This document shows positions 1 to 5,976 of a stretch of DNA of 6,362 nt, piece after piece (positions within the stretch are counted from its first letter, which is position 1; each line of letters starts with the position of its first letter). The notes under the pieces are model-generated. The model was not told the origin of the DNA. It was given only the letters and a program-made list of their open reading frames with translations, and did no database searches. The stretch comes from Oscillospiraceae bacterium. Lineage in GTDB: Bacteria; Bacillota; Clostridia; Oscillospirales; Oscillospiraceae. The stretch covers positions 1 to 6,362 of the forward strand of contig JAEFAK010000101.1 in NCBI GenBank assembly GCA_016287555.1, given 5' to 3'. The translations under genes were made by a program, and so were the position numbers.

Positions 1-1274
1 TTCCGTGAGCGCCAAACCTCCCCGACGGCGGTGCGGACCTGATTCGAGACGTAGAGCGAGCCGAGCGCGGCGCAGACTCCGTCGGGCCCGGCCTTTTCGG
101 CGACCCATCTCACGCCGTCGGCTATCGTATCGAAGGCCTCGGCGGCGACTCCCGTCTGCTCGGTAAGCAGGGCGGCGAGCTCAGCGGGCTTCATGGCGCG
201 GGCATTCGGCGGCTCGACGGCGGCGAAACCGGCGGCCAGCGGCCCGAGCAGGCGCGCTATCGAGGCGACGTCCTTATCGGCCATGACGCCGAGCAGGAAC
301 CAGAGCTTCCTGCCGGGGAAGTGCAGCTTTATCGACTCGACCGTGACCTGCATGCCCTGCGGGTTGTGGCTCCCGTCGAGAATGAAGACGGGATCGCGGC
401 GCAGCAGCTCGAAGCGGCCCGGCCAGCGGACGTTCTTGAGCCCCTCGCGCAGAGCGTCCTCCGAGATGTAGAACCCGCGCTGACGCAGCACGTCGACGAC
501 CGTCACGGCGAGCGCGGCGTTTTTCGGCTGGTACGAGCCCGCGAGCGGGATGAAGAGATCCTTCCGCGGCCCGAAGTCGAAGGTTATGCCGCCGAGCTCC
601 GAGCGGGTGACGTTCAGCGCGGAGAAGTCCGGGCAGAAGACCTTGCAGCCGTTTTCCGCGGCGACCTGCTCGAAGACGGCCTCGGCCTCGGGCTCGTTGG
701 CGTAGCTGACGACGCTGCAGCCGGGCTTGATTATCCCGGCCTTGACGCGCGCGATCTCACTCAGCGTTTTTCCGAGGACGGCCGTGTGCTCCAGCGCCAT
801 CGCGCAGAGGACGGCGGCCTCGGGGGCGGGGATGACGTTGGTCGCGTCCCACGCGCCGCCCATGCCGACCTCGATGACGGAGAAGTCGCAGCCGACGTGC
901 GCGAAGTGCCAGAAGGCGAGCGCAGTTTCCAGCTCGAACTGGCTCGGCGCGTCCTCCATCGCGTCCGCGACGGGGCGCAGCGCCTCGACGGCGGCCTCCA
1001 GCTCGGCGTCGGAGATGTACTTCCCGCCGACCTGAAACTGCTCGTTCCGGCAGATGACGTAGGGCGAAGTATAGAGCCCCGTCTTATAGCCGGCCTCGTT
1101 GAGGATGGAGGCGAGGCAGGAGGAGACGCTGCCCTTGCCGTTGGTCCCCGCGACGTGGATGCAGCGGAGCTTTTTTTCCGGGTTTCCGAGCCCCGCGAGC
1201 AGGGCGCGCATGCGCTCAAGCCCGGGCTTGAAGCCCTGGAATCTGTCCTGAGAGATGTATTCCAGCGGGGTCAT
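1..1274 (-). CDS. folC: FolC-type Mur ligase, divergent second copy (folylpolyglutamate/dihydrofolate synthase family), 3' end cut by window edge
   Basis: The protein is read from ATG at 1274 and stays open for 424 codons to the left edge. It belongs to the FolC branch of the Mur ligases, which use ATP to add glutamate to dihydropteroate or to folates in the cytoplasm. Visible motifs are the P-loop HVAGTNGKGS (residues 40-49), YTSPY (68-72), FELETALAFWHF (113-124), EVGMGG (135-140), the KAGIIK segment whose K178 should be the carbamylated lysine, WPGRFE (284-289), DGSHNP (300-305) and GSLY (405-408). The predicted Mg ligands E135 and H163 are present. Several normally fixed positions differ from the upstream copy: GGAWDATN for GGRLDATN, ALEHT for GFDHM, RVKAG for GEKAG and DGSHNP for DGAHNP. 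Family length is about 420-440 residues, so little is missing. The start overlaps the stop of the transporter gene (ATGA), and an AGGGG lies 11 nt upstream. The family is certain; the exact substrate is not. Confidence 0.9.
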   Translation of the reverse strand, partial: MTPLEYISQDRFQGFKPGLERMRALLAGLGNPEKKLRCIHVAGTNGKGSVSSCLASILNEAGYKTGLYTSPYVICRNEQFQVGGKYISDAELEAAVEALRPVADAMEDAPSQFELETALAFWHFAHVGCDFSVIEVGMGGAWDATNVIPAPEAAVLCAMALEHTAVLGKTLSEIARVKAGIIKPGCSVVSYANEPEAEAVFEQVAAENGCKVFCPDFSALNVTRSELGGITFDFGPRKDLFIPLAGSYQPKNAALAVTVVDVLRQRGFYISEDALREGLKNVRWPGRFELLRRDPVFILDGSHNPQGMQVTVESIKLHFPGRKLWFLLGVMADKDVASIARLLGPLAAGFAAVEPPNARAMKPAELAALLTEQTGVAAEAFDTIADGVRWVAEKAGPDGVCAALGSLYVSNQVRTAVGEVWRSR

Positions 1275-1834
1275 TTCTTATATATCCCCTTGAGAGCCTG
1301 CTGAACGCCGGAATTTTTGAAGAGCAGGCGCAGCGCGATGAACTCTATCGTCCCGGCGATAACGGAGAAGCCGAGCCCGAGGAAGGAGCCCCACCAGGGC
1401 ATGCCGAACATGAAGATCTTGGCGATGCTCTTTATGGCGACCTGGCCTATCAGGTGACCGACGATGACGGAGAGCGCTATGCGCAGATTGTCGCTTTTGA
1501 AGGTGAAATGGTGGCTGACGAAGCCGGACAGGAAGCCGACTGCCAGCGCGCCGAGAGAGATTATCGGATTGACGGCCGGATTGGTCGAGCAGAGACAGCT
1601 TATTATGTCCGCGCAGACGGCGACGGCTGCCCCCGCGAAAGGCCCGAAGGCGATGGAGGCAAAGAAAACGGGCAGGTTTTCGAGGGTGAAGCGGTAATAG
1701 ATGCTCCAGGTCAGAAAGTTCTTGCAGAGTATGCCGATGACGACGCTCATCGCCGTCAGCATGGCGCAGATCGTTATGACCTTGACGCGCCCGAGGACTC
1801 GCAGGTCCTCACCGAAGGTCGTACGCTTTTTCAA
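1271..1834 (-). CDS. folT: FolT-like folate-specific substrate-binding (S) component of an ECF transporter
   Basis: This is a 187-residue, very hydrophobic membrane protein with about five to six predicted transmembrane segments (roughly 17-37, 55-78, 88-108, 117-138 and 150-172). The pattern RFTLENLP (48-55) followed by FGPFAGAAVAVCAD (63-76) and a later NPIISLG (89-95) is characteristic of ECF S components of the FolT group. They bind folate outside the membrane and deliver it with the shared EcfA/EcfA'/EcfT energising module, which is not in this window. Placement between two folC-type genes and under a THF riboswitch supports folate as substrate. The chosen start is TTG at 1834, seven nucleotides after GGGAGGG (1848-1842) and overlapping the stop of the preceding folC (TTGA). 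An in-frame ATG at 1870 would add 12 residues, lacks a good ribosome site and would overlap folC by 40 nt, so it was rejected. Confidence 0.87.
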   Translation of the reverse strand: MKKRTTFGEDLRVLGRVKVITICAMLTAMSVVIGILCKNFLTWSIYYRFTLENLPVFFASIAFGPFAGAAVAVCADIISCLCSTNPAVNPIISLGALAVGFLSGFVSHHFTFKSDNLRIALSVIVGHLIGQVAIKSIAKIFMFGMPWWGSFLGLGFSVIAGTIEFIALRLLFKNSGVQQALKGIYKK

Positions 1835-3123
1835 AATGTATCCCTCCCGAAATATGCACGCACTTCGCACTCCTGATAAAGCGAGCCGAAGACGACTATC
1901 CTGTCGTCGGGCGAAGCCTCGGCAAGGACGGTGTCGAGCGCCTCGGGTATCGCGGCGCAGGCCGTAACGGGCACGTCGGCGTGCTTTTTTATCTCCTCGG
2001 CGAGCGCGTCGCCGGAAAGGGCGCGGTAGCTCGGCGGGGTGACGGTATAAAACTTCTTGGCGTGCGGCGCGGCGATGGCTATGTCGCCGGAATAGTCCTT
2101 GTCGGCGAGAACGCCCAGAACGAACGTGTATTTTTCGCCGGGGAAAAGCTGCTCAAGGCTCTCGCAGAGCGCCTCGACGCCCTGGGGATTGTGCGCTCCG
2201 TCGACGATGACGACGGGCTCTTTCCTCAGCAGCTCCATGCGGCCGGGCCAGTAGGCGTCGCGCAGACCGTCGCGGAGGTTTTCCTCGGTGATGCGGAAGC
2301 CCTTGTCCCGCAGGACGTCGCAGGCCTCGATGGCGACGGTGACGTTGCCTATCTGATACTTGCCGAGCAGCGAGATGAAAAGGTCCCTGCGGTCCTTGTA
2401 GTCAAAGCGCGTGCCCTCGACGCCGACGGAGGTTATCTTCGCGAGCGAGGAGTCCGCGAGGAACATGCGGCAGCCTCTCTCGCGGCAGGCGTCCTCGAAG
2501 ACCTTCTCGACGCTCTCGCTCTGCCCGTAGACGACGACGTCGCCGCCGCGCTTGATTATCCCGGCCTTCTCGCCGGCTATCGCCTCGAGCGTGTCGCCGA
2601 GAAACTCCATGTGGTCGAAGCCGATGTTCATTATCATAGCGACGTCGGGCGTCCTGATGACGTTAGTTGCGTCCAGCCGGCCGCCCATGCCGACCTCCAG
2701 CACGACGAAGTCGCATTTGGAGCGGGAAAACCACGTAAATCCGAGCGCGGTGATGAGCTCGAATATGGTCGGCCTGCGGAAGCCCTCGGCCATGATGACC
2801 TCGGTCGCCTCGGCGATCTCGGTCGTTATCTCGGCGAGAGCCTCGTCGGGGATCTGGACTCCGTCGACCTGGATGCGCTCATTGAACCTCTGGATGAAGG
2901 GAGAGGTGTAGAGACCCGTCCTGTAGCCCGCCTTGCGCAGGACGGAGGCCATGAAGGCCGAGGCAGAGCCCTTGCCGTTGGTCCCCGCGACGTGTACGTA
3001 GTGCGGGACGTCGTTTTGCGGGTCGCCGAGCTTTGCCAGCAGGGCCTCCATGACGTTGCGCTCCCATACCGCGCCGGGATTGGGCGTGTCGAGAATGAAA
3101 TGCAGAGACTCTTCGTAGTTCAA
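1831..3123 (-). CDS. folC: Bifunctional folylpolyglutamate synthase/dihydrofolate synthase (canonical copy)
   Basis: The 430-residue product has the normal FolC length and every expected motif: an MNYEES opening, P-loop VAGTNGKGS (45-53), YTSPF (72-76), FELITALGF (121-129), EVGMGGRLDATNV (143-155), NIGFDHMEFLG (166-176), GEKAGIIK (184-191, with K186 the likely carbamylated lysine), YWPGRMELL (291-299), DGAHNPQG (308-315), LGVLADKD (336-343) and FGSLY (412-416). FolC adds glutamate to dihydropteroate and/or extends the glutamate tail of reduced folates, trapping them in the cell. The start chosen is TTG at 3123, eight nucleotides after GAGG (3135-3132); it gives the usual FolC N-terminus. An in-frame ATG at 3219 would add 32 residues of unusual composition translated from the riboswitch leader, without a clear ribosome site, and is unlikely. 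It is first in the fol operon, and its stop overlaps the folT start by 4 nt. Confidence 0.95.
   Translation of the reverse strand: MNYEESLHFILDTPNPGAVWERNVMEALLAKLGDPQNDVPHYVHVAGTNGKGSASAFMASVLRKAGYRTGLYTSPFIQRFNERIQVDGVQIPDEALAEITTEIAEATEVIMAEGFRRPTIFELITALGFTWFSRSKCDFVVLEVGMGGRLDATNVIRTPDVAMIMNIGFDHMEFLGDTLEAIAGEKAGIIKRGGDVVVYGQSESVEKVFEDACRERGCRMFLADSSLAKITSVGVEGTRFDYKDRRDLFISLLGKYQIGNVTVAIEACDVLRDKGFRITEENLRDGLRDAYWPGRMELLRKEPVVIVDGAHNPQGVEALCESLEQLFPGEKYTFVLGVLADKDYSGDIAIAAPHAKKFYTVTPPSYRALSGDALAEEIKKHADVPVTACAAIPEALDTVLAEASPDDRIVVFGSLYQECEVRAYFGRDTF
1842..1848 (-). promoter_or_regulatory. Ribosome binding site for folT (GGGAGGG), fixes the TTG start
   Basis: The minus strand reads GGGAGGG, a 7-nt spacer, then TTG at 1834-1832. 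The site lies inside the last codons of the upstream folC. The optimal spacing supports the TTG start rather than the in-frame ATG at 1870. Confidence 0.8.
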
Positions 3124-3131
3124 TTTCAACG

Positions 3132-3135
3132 CCTC
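3132..3135 (-). promoter_or_regulatory. Ribosome binding site (GAGG) for the first folC
   Basis: The minus strand has GAGG followed by an 8-nt spacer and TTG at 3123-3121. A second in-frame TTG at 3129-3127 is too close (2 nt) to this site. The site decides the N-terminus as MNYEES, which fits FolC proteins. No upstream segment of the leader shows an obvious long complement to it. Confidence 0.65.
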
Positions 3136-3156
3136 GTTTCTTTTGTGATCCGAAGC

Positions 3157-3187
3157 CGCGGGAAAAACAAAGACGCCTTTTCCCGCG
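3157..3187 (-). promoter_or_regulatory. Strong leader hairpin between riboswitch and folC, possible part of the expression platform
   Basis: On the minus strand CGCGGGAAAA (3187-3178) is perfectly complementary to TTTTCCCGCG (3166-3157), a 10-bp stem with an 11-nt loop. It is not followed by a T-run (the next bases are GCTTCGG), so it does not look like a normal intrinsic terminator. It ends about 20 nt before the Shine-Dalgarno sequence. Immediately upstream, 3195-3187 (TGTGTCGGC) can pair over 9 positions, one of them G-U, with 3234-3226 (GCTGACACA), which contains the 3' strand of riboswitch helix P1. How these structures control expression cannot be settled by eye. Confidence 0.45.
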
Positions 3188-3228
3188 CCGACACAGGAAA
3201 AGACGCCATAAGCGTACATCCGTTTTGT

Positions 3229-3327
3229 GTCAGCGGACGCGGCTTAGCAACACAAACGCAGCTGCGTTTTTCGTCCGCGGGCGACTTCCCATCCCTGCGG
3301 CACTTGATGCGCTAAGCCTACTCTGAC
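3229..3327 (-). promoter_or_regulatory. THF riboswitch, class I (tetrahydrofolate-sensing aptamer)
   Basis: The minus-strand leader matches the folT/folC-associated THF aptamer in sequence and fold. P1 is GTCAG (3327-3323) with CTGAC (3233-3229). It is followed by the conserved AGAGTAG, then P2 as a perfect 8-bp GGCTTAGC (3318-3311) with GCTAAGCC (3248-3241). The conserved CAAGTG comes next, then P3 CCGC (3300-3297) with GCGG (3278-3275) enclosing GGGATG and GTCG, then ACGAAA and the P4 hairpin AAACGCAGCTGCGTTT (3269-3254). The 3' junction carries the conserved TCCGCT. GGATG in the P3 loop (3294-3290) can pair with CGTCC in the junction (3239-3235), as expected for the known pseudoknot. It starts about 5 nt after the predicted transcription start and precedes folC-folT-folC. 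In this class, binding of reduced folate usually lowers expression of the downstream genes. Confidence 0.93.
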
Positions 3328-3338
3328 TTGGTGATCTC

Positions 3339-3366
3339 ATTGTAGCATGATGCAGACGATTGTCAA
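3339..3366 (-). promoter_or_regulatory. Sigma-A promoter of the folC-folT-folC operon
   Basis: The minus strand has a perfect -35 TTGACA (3366-3361), a 16-bp spacer and TACAAT (3344-3339) preceded by TGC, which makes an extended -10. Transcription should start near A3332, about 5 nt before helix P1 of the THF riboswitch. The -35 box lies 16 bp past the stop codon of the glycosyltransferase gene. Confidence 0.9.
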
Positions 3367-3382
3367 TAGAAAATTGGCAGAT

Positions 3383-4492
3383 TTAACCCTTGCGCGCATG
3401 CGCTGCGGCACTCTCGGCAAGAGAGAGGGCGAGAGAGCATATCTCCCCGCAGGCGTCGGGCGTCCGGAGACCCGCGAGAGCCTCCGACATGGCCTTCAGT
3501 CTCGCCCTGTCCGCCAGCAGCGCGGCGGCCTCCGCGGCCACACGCCCCGCCTCCGGGCGGAGGGCTCCTCCGTGCTTTATGAGAAAGTCCCCGTTGCGCT
3601 CCTCCTGCCCCGGAATGGAGGCGGAGATGACGGCGGGGAGACGCTTGGCTATGAGCTCCGTGACGGTGAGTCCGCCCGCCTTAGTGACGATGAGGTCCGC
3701 CGCGTCCATGCACAGGGCGACCTCGTCCGTAAAGCCGAGGGCGAGCAGCGGTCCTTCGAGCTTTTCCAGCTTCCTTTTCAGAGCCTCGTTGCTGCCGCAG
3801 ACGCAGATGGTCTGTATCCCGCGCTCCAGCAGCTCCGAGACGGTCGGGAACATGTTCCCGTAGCCCATCGAGCCGCCCATGACGAGGACGGTATCGCGCC
3901 CCGGATCGAGCCCGAGCGCGCGCCTTGCCTCTTCCGCGGGCAGGCTGCTCAGAAACTCCCGCCTGACGGGAAGCCCCGTCGCGACGGCGTTCCTGACGCC
4001 CTTGGCCTCGGCTTCCGGCAGCAGCAGAGGGCTGGGGAAGCATATCGCTGTCAGCGAGGTGGAGTCCTCGATGAAGGGCTGAACGCACCAGTCCGTCACG
4101 AGCGCGACGACGGGGACGTCCAGCTCGCCGCGCTTTATGAGCGTATCGAGCGCGTGCGCGGCGAAGGGATGCGCCGAGACGACGACGTCCGTCTCGCCCA
4201 AAGCCGCGCCGAGGCAGTCCGCGACGTAGCCCTGCCGCGTGGCCGCCGAGGCCGCGCGCCGCGCGCCGGGGTAGCTCTCCAGCATGCGGTAGACGCCCCT
4301 GTACCCTCTGCGCATGCGCTGCGAGACGAAGAGATAGCTCCTCTCGACGAAGCGGTACGCCGCGTGCCCGCAGCAGGCGTAGAGGTCGACCGCGCGGGTC
4401 TCGGCGCCGAGCTCGGCAAAGCGCTCGCGCAGGGCCTGCATGGCTGAATTGTGTCCTCCGCCCGTGGAGGCGCTGACGATAGTGACGTTCAT
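3383..4492 (-). CDS. GT28-family glycosyltransferase, MGDG synthase/UgtP-like (probable diacylglycerol glycosyltransferase)
   Basis: The 369-residue protein has the two-domain GT-B layout of family 28. The N-terminal acceptor side begins with SASTGGGHNSA (7-17), the glycine-rich loop shared with plant MGDG synthases and UgtP, followed by VVSAHPFAAHAL (104-115) and VTDWCVQPF (132-140). The linker has GLPVRREF (173-180). The nucleotide-sugar domain shows VLVMGGSMGYGN (202-213), VCGSNEALKRKL (231-242), GFTDEV (253-258), the donor-binding TKAGGLTVTEL (270-280) and IPGQEERNGDFL (293-304). Relatives transfer glucose or galactose to diacylglycerol at the inner face of the membrane; MurG is a more distant relative. 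No signal peptide or membrane helix is evident, so a peripheral membrane enzyme is likely. ATG at 4492 follows GGAG (4503-4500) with 7-nt spacing. It is divergent from murC. A possible weak promoter (TTAAGA, 19 bp, TATAGA at 4555-4525) lies in the shared region. Donor and acceptor cannot be read from the sequence. Confidence 0.87.
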   Translation of the reverse strand: MNVTIVSASTGGGHNSAMQALRERFAELGAETRAVDLYACCGHAAYRFVERSYLFVSQRMRRGYRGVYRMLESYPGARRAASAATRQGYVADCLGAALGETDVVVSAHPFAAHALDTLIKRGELDVPVVALVTDWCVQPFIEDSTSLTAICFPSPLLLPEAEAKGVRNAVATGLPVRREFLSSLPAEEARRALGLDPGRDTVLVMGGSMGYGNMFPTVSELLERGIQTICVCGSNEALKRKLEKLEGPLLALGFTDEVALCMDAADLIVTKAGGLTVTELIAKRLPAVISASIPGQEERNGDFLIKHGGALRPEAGRVAAEAAALLADRARLKAMSEALAGLRTPDACGEICSLALSLAESAAAHARKG

Positions 4493-4513
4493 CGAAAAGC
4501 TCCGAATAAAAGA

Positions 4514-4542
4514 TTGAAAAGAATTCTATAATGGTATATAAT
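4514..4542 (+). promoter_or_regulatory. Sigma-A promoter of murC
   Basis: TTGAAA (4514-4519), a 17-bp spacer and TATAAT (4537-4542) form a strong promoter; transcription should start near 4549. A second TATAAT lies at 4527-4532 but has no good -35 at the right distance (GAATAA). The AT-rich block stands out in the GC-rich window and probably also holds the divergent glycosyltransferase promoter. Confidence 0.85.
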
Positions 4543-4556
4543 GACTTGATCTTAAT

Positions 4557-4563
4557 GGGAGGG
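4557..4563 (+). promoter_or_regulatory. Ribosome binding site for murC (GGGAGGG), fixes the GTG start
   Basis: GGGAGGG is followed by a 7-nt spacer and GTG at 4571. The only early in-frame ATG (codon 10, 4598) lacks such a site. The leader from the predicted transcription start to the GTG is only about 20 nt, leaving no room for a regulatory RNA. Confidence 0.85.
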
Positions 4564-4570
4564 AAAGCGA

Positions 4571-5938
4571 GTGTCTTCCGAAGGCTTCGTTAAATATATG
4601 GCTCCCGGCGCAAGGGGCCACCTCGTCGGCATAGGCGGAGTATCCATGTCGCCTCTGGCCGAGGTGCTTGCCCGCCGAGGGCCCAGGATATCCGGCTCCG
4701 CCATGCGCGAGAGCGAGACGACCCGCCATCTCGCGGGTCTCGGCATAGACGTAAGGATAGGCCACGCGCCCGAGAATATCGACGGGGCCGAGTTCATCGT
4801 CAGGACGGCCGCCGCAAGGGACGACAACGTCGAGATAGCCGAGGCGCGCAGACGCGGCATACCCGTCTTCGAGCGTGCCGAGGCATGGGGCGCGATAATG
4901 CGCGAATATAAAAACGCGATATGCATCTCCGGCACCCACGGGAAAACGACCACGACCAGCATGGTGACGCATATCCTCATGGCCGCCGAGAAGGATCCGA
5001 CCGTCATGATAGGGGGGACGCTGCCCCTCCTTCAATCCTGCTACAGAGTCGGCCACGGCGAGACCATTGTACTTGAATCCTGCGAATATTACAACTCATT
5101 TCACAGCTTTTTCCCGACCGTCGCCGTCGTGCTGAACGTCGACGAGGACCACCTCGATTTCTTCAAGGACATCGAGGATATAAAGCGCTCGTTCCGCAAG
5201 TTCTGCGAGCTGACACCGCCCGACGGGACGGTCGTCTATAACGCAGACGACGCGAATACCGTCGCCGCGCTCGCGGGCATCGACAGGCGCACGATAACCT
5301 TCGGCCTCGGCGAAAATGCCGACGTGCGCGCCATAGATATCGAGCTCGGCAGGGAGACCTCCTTCAAGGTCATATACAAGGGCGTCGAGTTCTGCCGCCT
5401 GAAGCTGCACCTGACCGGCCTGCACAACGTCAAAAACGCGCTCGCCGCGATCGCCGTCGCGATATGCGGGCATATCCCCGGCTCCGCCGTCGTCGAGGGG
5501 CTCTCCGCCTTCTCCGGCGCCGACCGCCGCCTCCAGTTCAAGGGGAAGATAAACGGCGCGGACATATATGACGACTATGCCCACAATCCCGGCGAGCTGG
5601 ACGCGCTCTTTGCCGCCGTGGCCCGCATGGGCTATAAGCGCGTCGTCTGCGCCTTCCAGCCGCATACCTATTCGCGCACGAAGCTCCTCATGGAGGATTT
5701 CGTAAAGCAGCTCGCCAAGCCCGACGTGCTCGTGCTCGCGGAGATATATGCCGCGCGCGAGACAAACACCTTCGGCATCAGCTCGCGCGACCTGCAGGCG
5801 CGGCTGCCGGGCTCGGAGTACTGCGCCGATCTTGCCGAGCTGGAAAAGAAGCTGCGGGAGATAGCCTCCCCCGGCGATATAATCCTGACCGTAGGCGCCG
5901 GCGACGTATACAGAGTCGGCGAGAAGCTGGCGGAATAA
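4571..5938 (+). CDS. murC: UDP-N-acetylmuramate--L-alanine ligase MurC
   Basis: MurC is the cytoplasmic ATP-dependent ligase that joins L-alanine to UDP-MurNAc, the first step of the peptidoglycan stem peptide. The 455-residue length is typical. The N-terminal UDP-binding domain has HLVGIGGVSMSPLA (17-30). The central ATPase domain has GTHGKTTTT (121-129), ESCEYYNSF (169-177), LNVDEDHLDFFKD (188-200), TFGL (243-246) and GLHNVKNALAA (283-293). The C-terminal domain has DDYAHNPGEL (334-343), the MurC-specific FQPHTYSRT (362-370) and VGAGDVYRVGEKL (441-453). The HPHTYSRT-like motif and ESCEY, rather than the KAGI lysine segment of FolC/MurD/E, separate it from the other Mur ligases. The start is GTG at 4571, seven nucleotides after GGGAGGG. 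It appears to be a single-gene transcript, with its own promoter upstream and a terminator 8 nt after the stop. No other dcw-cluster gene is adjacent. Confidence 0.97.
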   Translation: MSSEGFVKYMAPGARGHLVGIGGVSMSPLAEVLARRGPRISGSAMRESETTRHLAGLGIDVRIGHAPENIDGAEFIVRTAAARDDNVEIAEARRRGIPVFERAEAWGAIMREYKNAICISGTHGKTTTTSMVTHILMAAEKDPTVMIGGTLPLLQSCYRVGHGETIVLESCEYYNSFHSFFPTVAVVLNVDEDHLDFFKDIEDIKRSFRKFCELTPPDGTVVYNADDANTVAALAGIDRRTITFGLGENADVRAIDIELGRETSFKVIYKGVEFCRLKLHLTGLHNVKNALAAIAVAICGHIPGSAVVEGLSAFSGADRRLQFKGKINGADIYDDYAHNPGELDALFAAVARMGYKRVVCAFQPHTYSRTKLLMEDFVKQLAKPDVLVLAEIYAARETNTFGISSRDLQARLPGSEYCADLAELEKKLREIASPGDIILTVGAGDVYRVGEKLAE

Positions 5939-5945
5939 AAATCGA

Positions 5946-5970
5946 GGCAGGCCTTCCGGCCTGCCCTTTT
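5946..5970. terminator. Intrinsic terminator, probably bidirectional, between murC and the convergent methyltransferase
   Basis: A perfect 8-bp stem GGCAGGCC (5946-5953), loop TTCC, GGCCTGCC (5958-5965) is followed on the plus strand by CTTTTGTT. On the minus strand the same hairpin is followed by TCGATTTTT, so it can also serve the gene arriving from the right. It starts 8 nt after the murC stop and ends before the convergent stop at 5977. Confidence 0.9.
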
Positions 5971-5976
5971 GTTGTA

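Noticed and set aside
321..1304. Long open frame on the plus strand opposite the second folC
   Set aside because: It is an artefact of GC-rich codon third positions. Its protein is rich in Arg, Asp, Gly and Ala without motifs, while the opposite strand encodes a clear FolC.
3157..3187. Leader hairpin as an intrinsic transcription terminator
   Set aside because: The stem is strong, but the bases after it are GCTTCGG, not a T-run; the T-run lies inside the stem.
3124..3219. N-terminal extension of the first folC from ATG at 3219
   Set aside because: The 32 extra residues come from structured leader RNA, lack a ribosome site and do not resemble any FolC start; TTG at 3123 has a well-spaced GAGG.
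1981..3315. 444-codon open frame on the plus strand opposite the first folC and the fol leader
   Set aside because: It is antisense to canonical FolC, has no recognisable domain, and would run through the THF riboswitch.
3347..4447. 366-codon open frame on the plus strand opposite the glycosyltransferase
   Set aside because: It is low-complexity Arg/Gly/Ala/Glu-rich sequence with no motif; the minus strand carries the GT28 motifs.
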